Shown here piece after piece: positions 9,614 to 16,624 of a stretch of 64,000 bases of DNA. The position numbers were made by a program, and so were the translations under genes. The notes beneath the pieces were generated by a model that had not been told where the DNA came from, did no database searches, and saw only the letters and a program-made list of their open reading frames with translations. Within the stretch, counting starts at the first letter, position 1. Each line of letters begins with the position of its first letter. This DNA comes from Nitrobacter vulgaris. Lineage in GTDB: Bacteria; Pseudomonadota; Alphaproteobacteria; Rhizobiales; Xanthobacteraceae. The stretch spans positions 1-64,000 of the forward strand of contig NZ_JAVDPZ010000019.1 of NCBI RefSeq assembly GCF_031453995.1, in the 5' to 3' direction.

Positions 9614-10282
9614 ATGAGCAAGCCTAAATTGGTTCAGCGAGCATGTTGTGGGGTTGGCGCATCCCTCCGACGAGGATACGTCGCACCTTCTAACGTGGAT
9701 GTGTCGTTCGACATCGCTGGCGTGAATGGGCCTATCATTTCCGAAATTGAAGATCATCAGATCCAACGGACCACCTGTATTCACGAAGCCGCACACGCCG
9801 TTTTCGCTCACGGTTTTTCGCTGCGAATTGCATCGGCGTCGGCCAAACCGCCAGCGCAGGTGATCTACTCGACGCCCTGCGCGCTATCTCCCGTCGAGCG
9901 TATTGCAGTTCTGTGGTCCGGCCCAGCAGCAGAGGCCGCCGCAATGAATTGTCGCATTACCTTGAGCACACTTGACGAGGCTGATTACTTGAACCGCGTT
10001 CGCCAGCTTTCGTTCGGCGGTTGCGACGAATGCCAGATGGCATTGACGGCATGGACCGCGAACGGCCTCGACGCCGGTATCGAGGCGGCGCGGGCTGTAT
10101 TTCGTGAGGGCCAGCTGCTCGCTTTGAAGTTGCTCTATAGCCGCGCCGTGCGCACGGCGATCAGCTCGCTCGCCGACAAGCTATCCGAGGGTGAAATAAT
10201 CGACGGCGCCACCTGCCATGACCTAATCGAAAAGCACCTGCCGTTTAGGTCGCTGCGCCAATCAAAGGATCAAGACGAATGA
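9614..10282 (+). CDS. M41-like zinc metallopeptidase domain protein
   Basis: A 222-residue protein with CIHEAAHAVFAHG (HExxH zinc motif, around residue 57) in the context of the FtsH/M41 peptidase fold, plus WSGPAAEAAAM and a later TLDEADYLNRV that could give the third ligand. It lacks the AAA ATPase domain and membrane helices of FtsH. Such stand-alone M41-like proteins occur in phages and integrative elements; their substrate is unknown to me. It overlaps the next gene by ATGA. Confidence 0.65.
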   Translation: MSKPKLVQRACCGVGASLRRGYVAPSNVDVSFDIAGVNGPIISEIEDHQIQRTTCIHEAAHAVFAHGFSLRIASASAKPPAQVIYSTPCALSPVERIAVLWSGPAAEAAAMNCRITLSTLDEADYLNRVRQLSFGGCDECQMALTAWTANGLDAGIEAARAVFREGQLLALKLLYSRAVRTAISSLADKLSEGEIIDGATCHDLIEKHLPFRSLRQSKDQDE

Positions 10283-10914
10283 ACAAGAATATTACGAGCC
10301 TCCCCAAATTCGGGCGCGCGGCTGAGGTTCGCGCTGCGAGCTTCAACCAGAAAGACAATAGCGTTGAGGTTGTTTGGACTACCGGAGCGACAGTTCGACG
10401 CTTTGATTGGCGTACTGATCGCTTCTACTCCGAAGTCCTCGTTGTCACACCATCCGCCGTTCGCCTCGATCGCTTAAACGCTGGCGCGCCATTTCTCAAC
10501 ACGCATTCAGATTCCGACCTGAGCGATGTAATCGGCAGCGTTGTTCCTGGGTCCGCCAAACTTAAGGGCGGCAAGGGTATTGCCCGTATCCGCTTATCGA
10601 ACGCATCTAGCGATGCGGACATTGTGTCCAAGATTCGTGATGGCATCATTCGCAACGTGTCGGTTGGCTACATCATTCATCGTGTTGAGAAAACTGAAAA
10701 CGTAGATGGCGCGGATGATGAATGGCGTGTGGTGGATTGGGAGCCGCTTGAGATTAGCGCTGTTCCCATTCCGGCAGACGCCGGTTCGCAGATTCGCAAG
10801 AACGATGACAGGGCTCAGATGCCTTGTGAGTTCGTTAGCGGAACGGCCACAAGCCGTAATGAGGCGGTGCTGGCACGTATGCGATGCCGACAGCGTATGG
10901 CCGGCCTCAATTGA
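10279..10914 (+). CDS. HK97-type prohead protease, probably truncated
   Basis: A 211-residue protein matching the U35/HK97 prohead protease family: FLNTHSDSDLSDVIGSV with the catalytic His region, DIVSKIRDGIIRNVSVGY with the Ser region, and WEPLEISAVPIPADAG. In many phages this domain is fused to, or followed by, the major capsid protein; here it stops shortly after the protease core and no capsid gene follows, so the C-terminal capsid part may have been deleted. Coupled to the upstream gene by an ATGA overlap. Confidence 0.75.
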   Translation: MNKNITSLPKFGRAAEVRAASFNQKDNSVEVVWTTGATVRRFDWRTDRFYSEVLVVTPSAVRLDRLNAGAPFLNTHSDSDLSDVIGSVVPGSAKLKGGKGIARIRLSNASSDADIVSKIRDGIIRNVSVGYIIHRVEKTENVDGADDEWRVVDWEPLEISAVPIPADAGSQIRKNDDRAQMPCEFVSGTATSRNEAVLARMRCRQRMAGLN

Positions 10915-10928
10915 AAGGAGTTCACGAA

Positions 10929-11534
10929 ATGATTGCCCGGAAGAAGAAATTCGCTGACATCAGCACTGCGGCCGATATCGAGGCCGCGCTCGCTGAGTAC
11001 GACATCGCCACCCTTGAGGCCAGCCTTGCCGGCGCGCAACAGCGCCGCACCGATCTTTTGCTAACTGGAACGGATCCGGAGATCCTCGCAGCTGAAGGCG
11101 AGGCAACGAAAGCACGCCTCGCGCTGGATCGCGCTGTGGCCGCGGTTTCTGAATTGACCCGGCGATTGAAGGAGGCGCGGGAGACAGAGGCGCGTGCTGC
11201 CGCGCAGAAGCATCGGGATGAAGCCGTTGCTGCTGTGGATAGGGTGGTTGCAAGGATCCATAGCGAGTACGATAGCCTCGCGCGCGCAATCGCCTCCTTG
11301 GTTCAAGAGGCTGTTGCTGCCGACTCGGCGGTGCATGCGGTCAATGACGAAATATTCCGTGGCGGCAATTATGAGAGCCTCGAACTCGTTAAGTTCGTTC
11401 ACGACCATTTGGGTTGGGCGGAGAAGTTTTCGTCGCACCACAAATTTGGTGGGTCGGTATCGTTGCCGGCAATCGGGACGTTTCCTGGCGTCGGCGATCC
11501 TACACGGTGGCATGAGAAGTTAGGCGCATTATGA
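10929..11534 (+). CDS. Coiled-coil phage protein
   Basis: A 201-residue protein with a central helical region of about 110 residues rich in Ala, Arg and Glu, probably a coiled coil. The ATG at 10929 follows GAAAGGAG at good spacing; an upstream in-frame start at 10884 is less likely. No enzymatic motif seen. Its end overlaps the next gene by ATGA. Confidence 0.6.
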   Translation: MIARKKKFADISTAADIEAALAEYDIATLEASLAGAQQRRTDLLLTGTDPEILAAEGEATKARLALDRAVAAVSELTRRLKEARETEARAAAQKHRDEAVAAVDRVVARIHSEYDSLARAIASLVQEAVAADSAVHAVNDEIFRGGNYESLELVKFVHDHLGWAEKFSSHHKFGGSVSLPAIGTFPGVGDPTRWHEKLGAL

Positions 11535-11749
11535 AGATAAACGACCGCGCCATTATCCGCTCTCGCGAACTTGCAACGCCTCTTGCGCGATTGAAGGTGT
11601 TAGCGCCGAGGCTATTGGAGATCCTGCCGGACACTATTGGTGGATGCGCCGAGAAGCTTGGAGCAACGCGGAGGGAGGTAGAAGACGTGCACCAGTTCGT
11701 AATTGATGATGTTTGTTACCGAGATGGACGATTGGTGGCGAGGGGATGA
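11531..11749 (+). CDS. Small phage protein, helix-turn-helix-like
   Basis: A 72-residue protein, ATGA-coupled to the coiled-coil gene. IGGCAEKLGATRREVEDVH resembles a winged or simple helix-turn-helix. It is the last gene of the rightward phage operon and is followed at once by a strong hairpin. Confidence 0.55.
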   Translation: MKINDRAIIRSRELATPLARLKVLAPRLLEILPDTIGGCAEKLGATRREVEDVHQFVIDDVCYRDGRLVARG

Positions 11750-11762
11750 GGTGAGGGAGCAA

Positions 11763-11817
11763 CACATCCACCGCGCACCAGTAGCACCATTAGGTGTGTG
11801 GTTGCGCGGTGGATGTG
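11763..11817 (+). terminator. Long hairpin after the phage operon
   Basis: Perfect 15-bp arms CACATCCACCGCGCA (11763-11777) and TGCGCGGTGGATGTG (11803-11817) with a 25-base loop. No T-run follows, so it may act as a terminator or as an RNA-stabilising element. Confidence 0.5.
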
Positions 11818-11850
11818 CGACGACGCCGACCCGCTCTCGCCGGTACGAAA

Positions 11851-12198
11851 TTAGGTAGCCTTCGTGAAGAGGGTCAAAACGCCTTCCTTGTCGATATTGA
11901 TAGCTACAACCTGAGCCGAGTTACGACCTTTTGCCTTAAGTGCGGATATGGCCTCAGGCGTTGCCTCGATTGTCTTCCGCAGGGAGCTCATTTGCTCCTG
12001 CTTCGTATGCGCGACAAGGTCGTCGACCTGTGAGCGCACATCTCCTTTCAACTCTTGAACATCAACAACCTGAATACTTCGAATCGCTACACCTTCCTCG
12101 GACTTCGTCTGGGACTGTGAAGGCGCAGGCGCTGCTGCCAAGGGCGGTCCAGCCAAAAGCAAAGCGAGGACTGTTGAGAAAAATGTGGACGTTCGCAT
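11851..12198 (-). CDS. Secreted small protein
   Basis: A 115-residue protein read leftwards. The ATG at 12198 has GGGAG seven bases upstream and begins a clear signal peptide (MRTSTFFSTVLALLLAGPPL, cleavage after AAA). The mature part is a soluble alpha/beta protein with IRSIQVVDVQELKG and a C-terminal VVAINIDKEGVLTLF. Not recognised. It faces away from the phage operon, so it is cargo or chromosomal. Confidence 0.65.
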   Translation of the reverse strand: MRTSTFFSTVLALLLAGPPLAAAPAPSQSQTKSEEGVAIRSIQVVDVQELKGDVRSQVDDLVAHTKQEQMSSLRKTIEATPEAISALKAKGRNSAQVVAINIDKEGVLTLFTKAT

Positions 12199-12871
12199 GA
12201 TCACTCCCGTTTTAGGTGACGATGCATACGAAATGCATCGTCGGAAAATGTCGAACGTCAGAGGATCATACGTCAATTCGGTGGACCCGATGTGACCGCA
12301 ATGTGCAAAGCGAACCCACTTTGGTATCGTGTCCAACATCCAGGACCGCCGTTAACTACTATCGATTTTCGCCGTAACGCGTCAAATGGACCACGCGTTG
12401 GCAAATCTGACTGACGACAAGGCCGATCATATAGGAATGAGGACCGGCTCGGTGAGCCGATCGTGCTGCGCCGATCGAAGGTACGACACGATAAACAGGT
12501 GGAGGGCCGCACAGTTAAGTTGCCGTGCGGCCCTTTTGATCCCTACAAATTAGGCTGCGAAGTACACGATATAGACAACCACGAACGCAGCCATGACCAT
12601 GCCCGTGCTTGCGAGAAGCACGTTACGGACCGTCGGTCCACGCTCTGCGCCTCGCGCGAGGAAGGGCAGGCAGGGACCATCAAAAAGACGAACTATCGAG
12701 CAAGTCCTGGCGGCCGCTAAAGTATAATCCGGTTCCGCGAAATCAAGGTACGGATTCGCGTACTTGTTGTCCTAATATTTACGTCACTAGGTTACTGGCA
12801 ACGCTTCGGATAGGAGAGCCGCAAGCCCGATCACGAGATTTTCTAGTTCAACGGGCGAGCAGCATCAAGCA
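12199..12871. other. Gene-poor gap with terminator hairpin and a possible tiny membrane protein
   Basis: Contains a hairpin with 9-bp arms GGGCCGCAC (12504-12512) and GTGCGGCCC (12525-12533) followed by TTTT, a good rightward terminator. On the minus strand 12550-12621 encodes a 23-residue hydrophobic peptide from GTG (core MVMAAFVVVYIVYFAA), open further upstream without a start, so possibly the end of a decayed membrane gene. Nothing else seen. Confidence 0.35.
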
Positions 12872-13252
12872 ATGGACCAGGTTATCGTCCCTGTTTTGTT
12901 ATTTACCAGCGCATTGATAGGTGCGGCCGCAGGATCGCGCTTTAAAGTCTACGCTCTTGTGCCCGTAGCGATATTGATCGCTCTCGCCTTTGCCGCCGTC
13001 CTACACAAGAACGATTTCGGGGCCGAGAGCGGCATTGCCACTATAATCGCGTGTCTGGTCGTGAACCAGGCAGCCTATATAATCGTCCAGATATTCACTC
13101 CGGCAGCCAATCTACTTTCCAATGAGGTATCCGACAGCGACCCAAGCTCCGGTCGCGAGCAGGGTGTCCGCAGCGACAACGGCGATTATCGCAATCAGAA
13201 GCCATCCCCATCGGGTGCCTTCAAAGCCAGCTTTTATATCCGCAAAAGGTAG
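12872..13252 (+). CDS. Small integral membrane protein
   Basis: A 126-residue protein with three hydrophobic segments (about residues 4-22, 27-45 and 58-80) and a polar C-terminal tail. No recognised family. The tail from about residue 85 is compositionally unlike the rest and could be altered. Start ATG 12872 chosen because the first membrane segment follows at once; no strong ribosome site. Confidence 0.55.
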   Translation: MDQVIVPVLLFTSALIGAAAGSRFKVYALVPVAILIALAFAAVLHKNDFGAESGIATIIACLVVNQAAYIIVQIFTPAANLLSNEVSDSDPSSGREQGVRSDNGDYRNQKPSPSGAFKASFYIRKR

Positions 13253-13411
13253 CAAGGTCTTACTGGCTTGGTCGATGGGCATGACGGCTATGGATCCTGA
13301 GGAGCGGGCGCAGCAGCAGCCCGCGGCCTGACCGGCGCGCTTCCAACTCAGTTCCCTTATGTTGGTTCCTTAAATTAATTGAATTGAACCTAAAATGCGT
13401 CATTTCGCCCC

Positions 13412-13725
13412 TCACGATTCTTGTGGACGGCAAATCACCGATCCCTCGCCAGTTTTCTCTTCCCCCAATTGCGGCTCTTCCGGGTTGCCGATCGGCGGTG
13501 GAGTGTCGCCGTAGACGGCCCGATAGAAGTTGATCCGTGCCATGAATACGAAGGGGCCGCCGTGCTCGGCAGCCTCGTGGAGCACTCTTGCGGCGCGCTG
13601 CCATGGCTCGGTGTTGCGCTCTTTCTTTGGCTAATCGCATATTCCGCCGCTTCGCCAAACGTCCGTATCGTGCTGCCATCTGGCATAGGAATCGGATCAG
13701 CGAAGCGGTGGGACCAGTTCACCAC
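13412..13725 (-). pseudogene. Frameshifted small hypothetical gene
   Basis: Two frames join into one sensible protein. The N-terminal part from GTG 13725 or 13722 reads VNWSHRFADPIPMPDGSTIR and EAAEYAI; after about 13632 the sense continues in another frame as HEAAEHGGPFVFMARINFYR to a stop at 13412-13414. One base has been lost near 13625-13632, and an in-frame TAG lies in the second frame just upstream. It resembles a small family of cytosolic proteins of unknown function seen often in Bradyrhizobium. Confidence 0.55.
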
Positions 13726-13780
13726 ATTGCTGTCTTTCCTGTCGATTGCGGGCTTTCGATCATCACTATGATGCAGCGCG

Positions 13781-13864
13781 TCAATACGAGCGCATCGCGT
13801 CGTAAGCGTGAGCGATGAATAAGACGGCGCTGACCAAAAACAGTGCGGCGACTGCGGTTTCCAT
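13781..13864 (-). CDS. 27-residue single-span membrane peptide
   Basis: ATG 13864 with GGGAAG upstream opens a 27-residue peptide beginning METAVAALFLVSAVLFIAHA and ending DAMRSY: one membrane helix with a short polar tail. The ribosome site and clean hydrophobic design argue that it is real. Function unknown. Confidence 0.5.
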   Translation of the reverse strand: METAVAALFLVSAVLFIAHAYDAMRSY

Positions 13865-13992
13865 GACGCTTCCCTTAATCGTTTTGGGAAAACGTAGCTG
13901 CTCAACGTTTCAGATCGATTTCGTGAGGCTAGTAAACGTGTTTCATCCCCTCTGCGCGGGTCATTTTTTTGAAAGGGCCTTTCCCACGACCG

Positions 13993-14050
13993 CCTGATTG
14001 CTTCCGGCCGGTCTCGCCAGGTCGTCTTGACGGCGCTGCCAGTCAGACGG
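13993..14050 (-). pseudogene. Fragment of a ribbon-helix-helix gene
   Basis: A short stretch whose nucleotides match the C-terminal part of the ribbon-helix-helix gene at 29012-29212 (reading DWQRRQDDL on the minus strand) but with disrupted frame after that. It is one of at least three decayed copies in this cargo region. Confidence 0.4.
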
Positions 14051-14051
14051 C

Positions 14052-14204
14052 TTATGGGTTTAGCCCATACGCATTGCCTTCCTTAGTACCGCGAATAGCC
14101 TCCGGTACAGACGGGAGGGCCGCTTCACTGCGCGCCACTCCTCAATTGCGCTACTGATATCTTCAGGCAGACGTACACCGACGGTGGGCGCCTTATCCGT
14201 CAGA
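14052..14204 (-). pseudogene. Frameshifted ribbon-helix-helix gene
   Basis: One frame reads DKAPTVGVRLPEDISSAIEEW, the start of a ribbon-helix-helix domain; after about 14120 the other frame gives VPEAIR, the conserved C-terminal motif of the intact copies, ending at 14052. No start codon is visible. A relic of the gene family at 15129-15332 and 29012-29212. Confidence 0.45.
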
Positions 14205-14216
14205 TAATGGAATGGA

Positions 14217-14528
14217 CTAAGGCACCATAATCGGCGCGCGGTTCCTTTCCGCCCATTCTCGAAGCCTAACCACTGCCAAAAGGTTTTTCGAGCCGAAGTT
14301 GTGAGCTACATGGCTCGCCACAATGATGAATGCGTCGACCGTCTCGGTCGTGTTGGGCTGAAGCTCCTCGACTGCCATGGTGATGTCCTTGTCGCGGTGC
14401 AGCTTGCCGTCCGATATCAGCCGCTTCGCAAGTACAGTCATGCGATCCACCAAAGCAGGATCAAGATCGGCGCCTTTCAGAGGTTTGATCCGCAATACGC
14501 CAGACTCAGCGCGCACTTGCTCCCACAT
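14217..14528 (-). CDS. Hypothetical cytosolic protein
   Basis: A 103-residue protein from ATG 14528, which has GGAGAAACT directly upstream. A GTG at 14558 overlapping the previous stop (GTGA) is the alternative and would add ten residues. No motif recognised; mixed alpha/beta composition. It is the last gene of a leftward string from 15332. Confidence 0.55.
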   Translation of the reverse strand: MWEQVRAESGVLRIKPLKGADLDPALVDRMTVLAKRLISDGKLHRDKDITMAVEELQPNTTETVDAFIIVASHVAHNFGSKNLLAVVRLREWAERNRAPIMVP

Positions 14529-14554
14529 AGTTTCTCCACAACCGAGTTTAATGC

Positions 14555-14797
14555 TCACTCATCCAGTTTGCTGATTATGCTATCCGCATGGAGGCGAAGC
14601 ATAAAAGCCGCAAAGCAACCGGCGGCGATCGAGATTAGATGCTTGAATGCAAGGGGAGAGAGAACTGGATAGACCGTCGAATTGTAAATTGCTGGATCTC
14701 GATAGGTGTCCAATGCCGGCACGATAATGCCGCCCACGGCAGCCGCAATCGCAAGTCCATTCCAGAACGATGCCCTTAGTTTTATGCGTTCGCTCAC
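14555..14797 (-). CDS. Small two-span membrane protein
   Basis: 80 residues with two hydrophobic segments (about 11-28 and 48-68). The GTG start at 14797 overlaps the stop of the ribbon-helix-helix remnant (GTGA), suggesting it was once translated behind an intact regulator gene. Unknown function. Confidence 0.55.
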   Translation of the reverse strand: MSERIKLRASFWNGLAIAAAVGGIIVPALDTYRDPAIYNSTVYPVLSPLAFKHLISIAAGCFAAFMLRLHADSIISKLDE

Positions 14798-14874
14798 TTC
14801 TTCACCTTCAGTCCCAACTCAACCAGCCTCCGAATAGCCTCACTGCGCGATGGCTTATCGGGCTGGCGCGTGGC
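14795..14874 (-). pseudogene. C-terminal remnant of a ribbon-helix-helix gene
   Basis: Directly after the stop of the 14875 gene the minus strand reads RQPDKPSRSEAIRRLVELGL then a stop. This matches the C-terminus of the intact copy at 15129 (PSRPEAIRRLVEMGL). The first half of the gene is gone, as if deleted by recombination between copies. Confidence 0.6.
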
Positions 14875-15132
14875 TCAATGCAGCGTCGGATAATCATCTG
14901 AGATAACTTGCGCGAGCCCTTCGGACTCCACGCTCGCTAAAAAGAAATCATAGGCAGCTTTGTCAGTTTCGAATTTCTCATCCCAAACGGTTGATGTGTC
15001 ATCCTTGTCGACGACTTCAAGCACCCAGTGGGAGTCCTCTTCGAGACGATATATGTGAACCTGGACCGTGATTTCGTCGCGCGTAAACGAGCCGGATAGC
15101 GGAGAGTCGATGAGCTTCGGGTCGTCGCTCAT
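14875..15132 (-). CDS. Hypothetical acidic protein coupled to a ribbon-helix-helix gene
   Basis: 85 residues, acidic, beginning MSDDPKLIDSPLSG and containing a beta-rich stretch (QVHIYRLEEDSHWVLEVVDK). The ATG overlaps the stop of the ribbon-helix-helix gene (ATGA). The same arrangement occurs at 28704-29015, but the two partner proteins do not look alike. Unknown function. Confidence 0.6.
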   Translation of the reverse strand: MSDDPKLIDSPLSGSFTRDEITVQVHIYRLEEDSHWVLEVVDKDDTSTVWDEKFETDKAAYDFFLASVESEGLAQVISDDYPTLH

Positions 15133-15332
15133 TTCCCTTTCCCCCTCAATCCCATCTCCACCAACCGCCGAATCGCTTCCGGCCGTGATGGTTTTGGCTC
15201 AGGTCGTTTCTCAATCCACTTATCGACGCCCTGCATCTCGTCCGGAGGCATCCGCACCATTACAGGCACAGCGTCCACGCGCGGTCTTCCCTGCGGACGT
15301 TTTCTGATACTAGAAACTATTGACTTAGTCAT
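15129..15332 (-). CDS. Ribbon-helix-helix DNA-binding protein
   Basis: 67 residues: a basic N-terminus, strand VPVMVRMPPDEMQGVDKWI and the C-terminal helix motif SRPEAIRRLVEMGL typical of short Arc/MetJ-like proteins. Probably an autorepressor: the upstream region (15301-15348) has palindromic elements TTTCTGATACTAGAAA and CTGATATCAG. It diverges from the 15420 gene. A close relative with the same promoter architecture is at 29012-29212. Confidence 0.7.
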   Translation of the reverse strand: MTKSIVSSIRKRPQGRPRVDAVPVMVRMPPDEMQGVDKWIEKRPEPKPSRPEAIRRLVEMGLRGKGK

Positions 15333-15419
15333 TCTTACCTGATATCAGAAAAGACAGGCCAGAACAAGGTTGCAGCCTTGTCCTGGCCCTAACCCCAGCG
15401 CGAAAGGATCTTCTGCGCC
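15301..15419. promoter_or_regulatory. Divergent control region with operator palindromes and a leader hairpin
   Basis: Holds TTTCTGATACTAGAAA (15301-15316, inside the regulator gene start), CTGATATCAG (15339-15348), and a 13-bp hairpin GGCCAGAACAAGG / CCTTGTCCTGGCC (15357-15369 and 15376-15388, one mismatch) followed by CTAACC. The same order of elements recurs at 29213-29296 with changes in both arms that keep pairing. Probably the operator of the ribbon-helix-helix gene and a structured leader of the 15420 gene. Confidence 0.55.
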
Positions 15420-15713
15420 ATGGCTACCCAATCCAATACCACACCCGCCACCGACGCCCATAACTCCAAGTCCTTCGATGACAGGATGTGCGAACTCACG
15501 ACTGCGACCAAGATGCTGATCGATCACCTAGACAGGATTTTTGATGCCGGACTCGAACTCACTCATAAAGAGAGCGATGACGTTATGAAGGAGTGTATGG
15601 CAGCACAGTGGATTGCGCAGCGCCTCGACGAAGACGCCCATACTGTGTGGCATGAGTTCGATCAGGACAACGACCAGCCCAGTATTGTAAAATTCAAGCA
15701 AGCGGCGGAATAG
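15420..15713 (+). CDS. Hypothetical acidic helical protein
   Basis: 97 residues, helical, beginning MATQSNTTPATDAHN. AAAGGA lies upstream of the start at somewhat long spacing. It is preceded by the conserved hairpin leader and followed by a terminator, so it is a single-gene unit divergent from the ribbon-helix-helix regulator. No motif recognised; the second module copy at 29213 has lost this gene. Confidence 0.6.
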   Translation: MATQSNTTPATDAHNSKSFDDRMCELTTATKMLIDHLDRIFDAGLELTHKESDDVMKECMAAQWIAQRLDEDAHTVWHEFDQDNDQPSIVKFKQAAE

Positions 15714-15721
15714 CCACCACT

Positions 15722-15749
15722 AAGCCCGCCTCGCAAACGGGGCGGGCTT
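15722..15749 (+). terminator. Hairpin terminator
   Basis: Arms AAGCCCGCC (15722-15730) and GGCGGGCTT (15741-15749) directly after the 15420 gene; weak T content after the stem. Confidence 0.6.
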
Positions 15750-15783
15750 CCTCCGCGGGGGCGTTGGAGAAAAGACCTGCCTC

Positions 15784-16545
15784 ATGATGCAAACGAGAAG
15801 ATTGCCCTTTCACCGATGGAAGCTGCTCATCTTTGTGGTCGCTGCCATTCTGCAACTTCCTACCGCTGCGCTCAGCCAAGGCAAAAGGCTTGATCCCTCC
15901 GAATGGCCGTTTACGTCGATGGGGCGTGTCAACGTCATAACCGGAGCAGGACGCCGGTCTCAATGTACCGGAACCCTAATTGACTCTCGTCACGTCCTCA
16001 CCGCGGCTCATTGTCTCTTCAATGCCGCACGAGGCACGTGGGCTCACCCTACCTCCATCCACTTTGTGGCCGGTTACGCGAAGGGTGAATTTAAGGCTCA
16101 CTCTCTAGCAGCCTCTTATGTGAAGAGTGAGGAGTTTGAGGTGACGCCGCCGCTACAGCCCGCGATGGCGTCTCGAGACTGGGCGGTTATTGAGCTTGCT
16201 GAGACGATTGACCTCAAACCGATCAGAGTTCAGCCTGCGAGCGAAGGTGACGTTGCATCGTCCGGGATCGTGAGGGCTGGTTATCGAGGTGATCGCGCCC
16301 ACATTCTGACCGTTCAGCAGGACTGCTCGGTCAGGCCCATCTCTACTCCCGCTGCCCTCCTGCTTCATACGTGCAGCTCGGTTTCGGGTGAGTCTGGGTC
16401 GGCTCTCTTGAGGGTGGGGAGCGACGGTGAGCCGGAGATTGTTGGGATCCTTGTCGCCAGCTCTAAAAGCGAAAGCGCGACACCGTCATTGGCAGTACCG
16501 TCCAGCACTTTCGCAGCCGCCGTCAAAACGGCGCTCAGCCGGTAG
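15784..16545 (+). CDS. Secreted trypsin-like serine protease
   Basis: 253 residues with an N-terminal signal peptide (hydrophobic LLIFVVAAILQL, cleavage around ALSQG). Chymotrypsin/V8-fold triad visible: His in VLTAAHC (about residue 76), Asp in RDWAVIEL (about 133), Ser in GESGSALLRV (about 205). It would cleave peptides outside the cytoplasm; substrate unknown. Located between regulator modules and the integrase, so probably cargo. Length is normal for the family and the gene appears intact. Confidence 0.8.
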   Translation: MMQTRRLPFHRWKLLIFVVAAILQLPTAALSQGKRLDPSEWPFTSMGRVNVITGAGRRSQCTGTLIDSRHVLTAAHCLFNAARGTWAHPTSIHFVAGYAKGEFKAHSLAASYVKSEEFEVTPPLQPAMASRDWAVIELAETIDLKPIRVQPASEGDVASSGIVRAGYRGDRAHILTVQQDCSVRPISTPAALLLHTCSSVSGESGSALLRVGSDGEPEIVGILVASSKSESATPSLAVPSSTFAAAVKTALSR

Positions 16546-16624
16546 ACGCAACACGTCCAAAGCCGCTCACCGCCGCGGCCCGATCAGCATGTTTGCGGCG
16601 GGCCGCGGATCTTTCTACGGCGGT

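Noticed and set aside
13435..13905. 156-residue minus-strand frame as an intact gene
   Set aside because: Only its middle part is sensible; the true C-terminus lies in another frame, so it is reported as a pseudogene.
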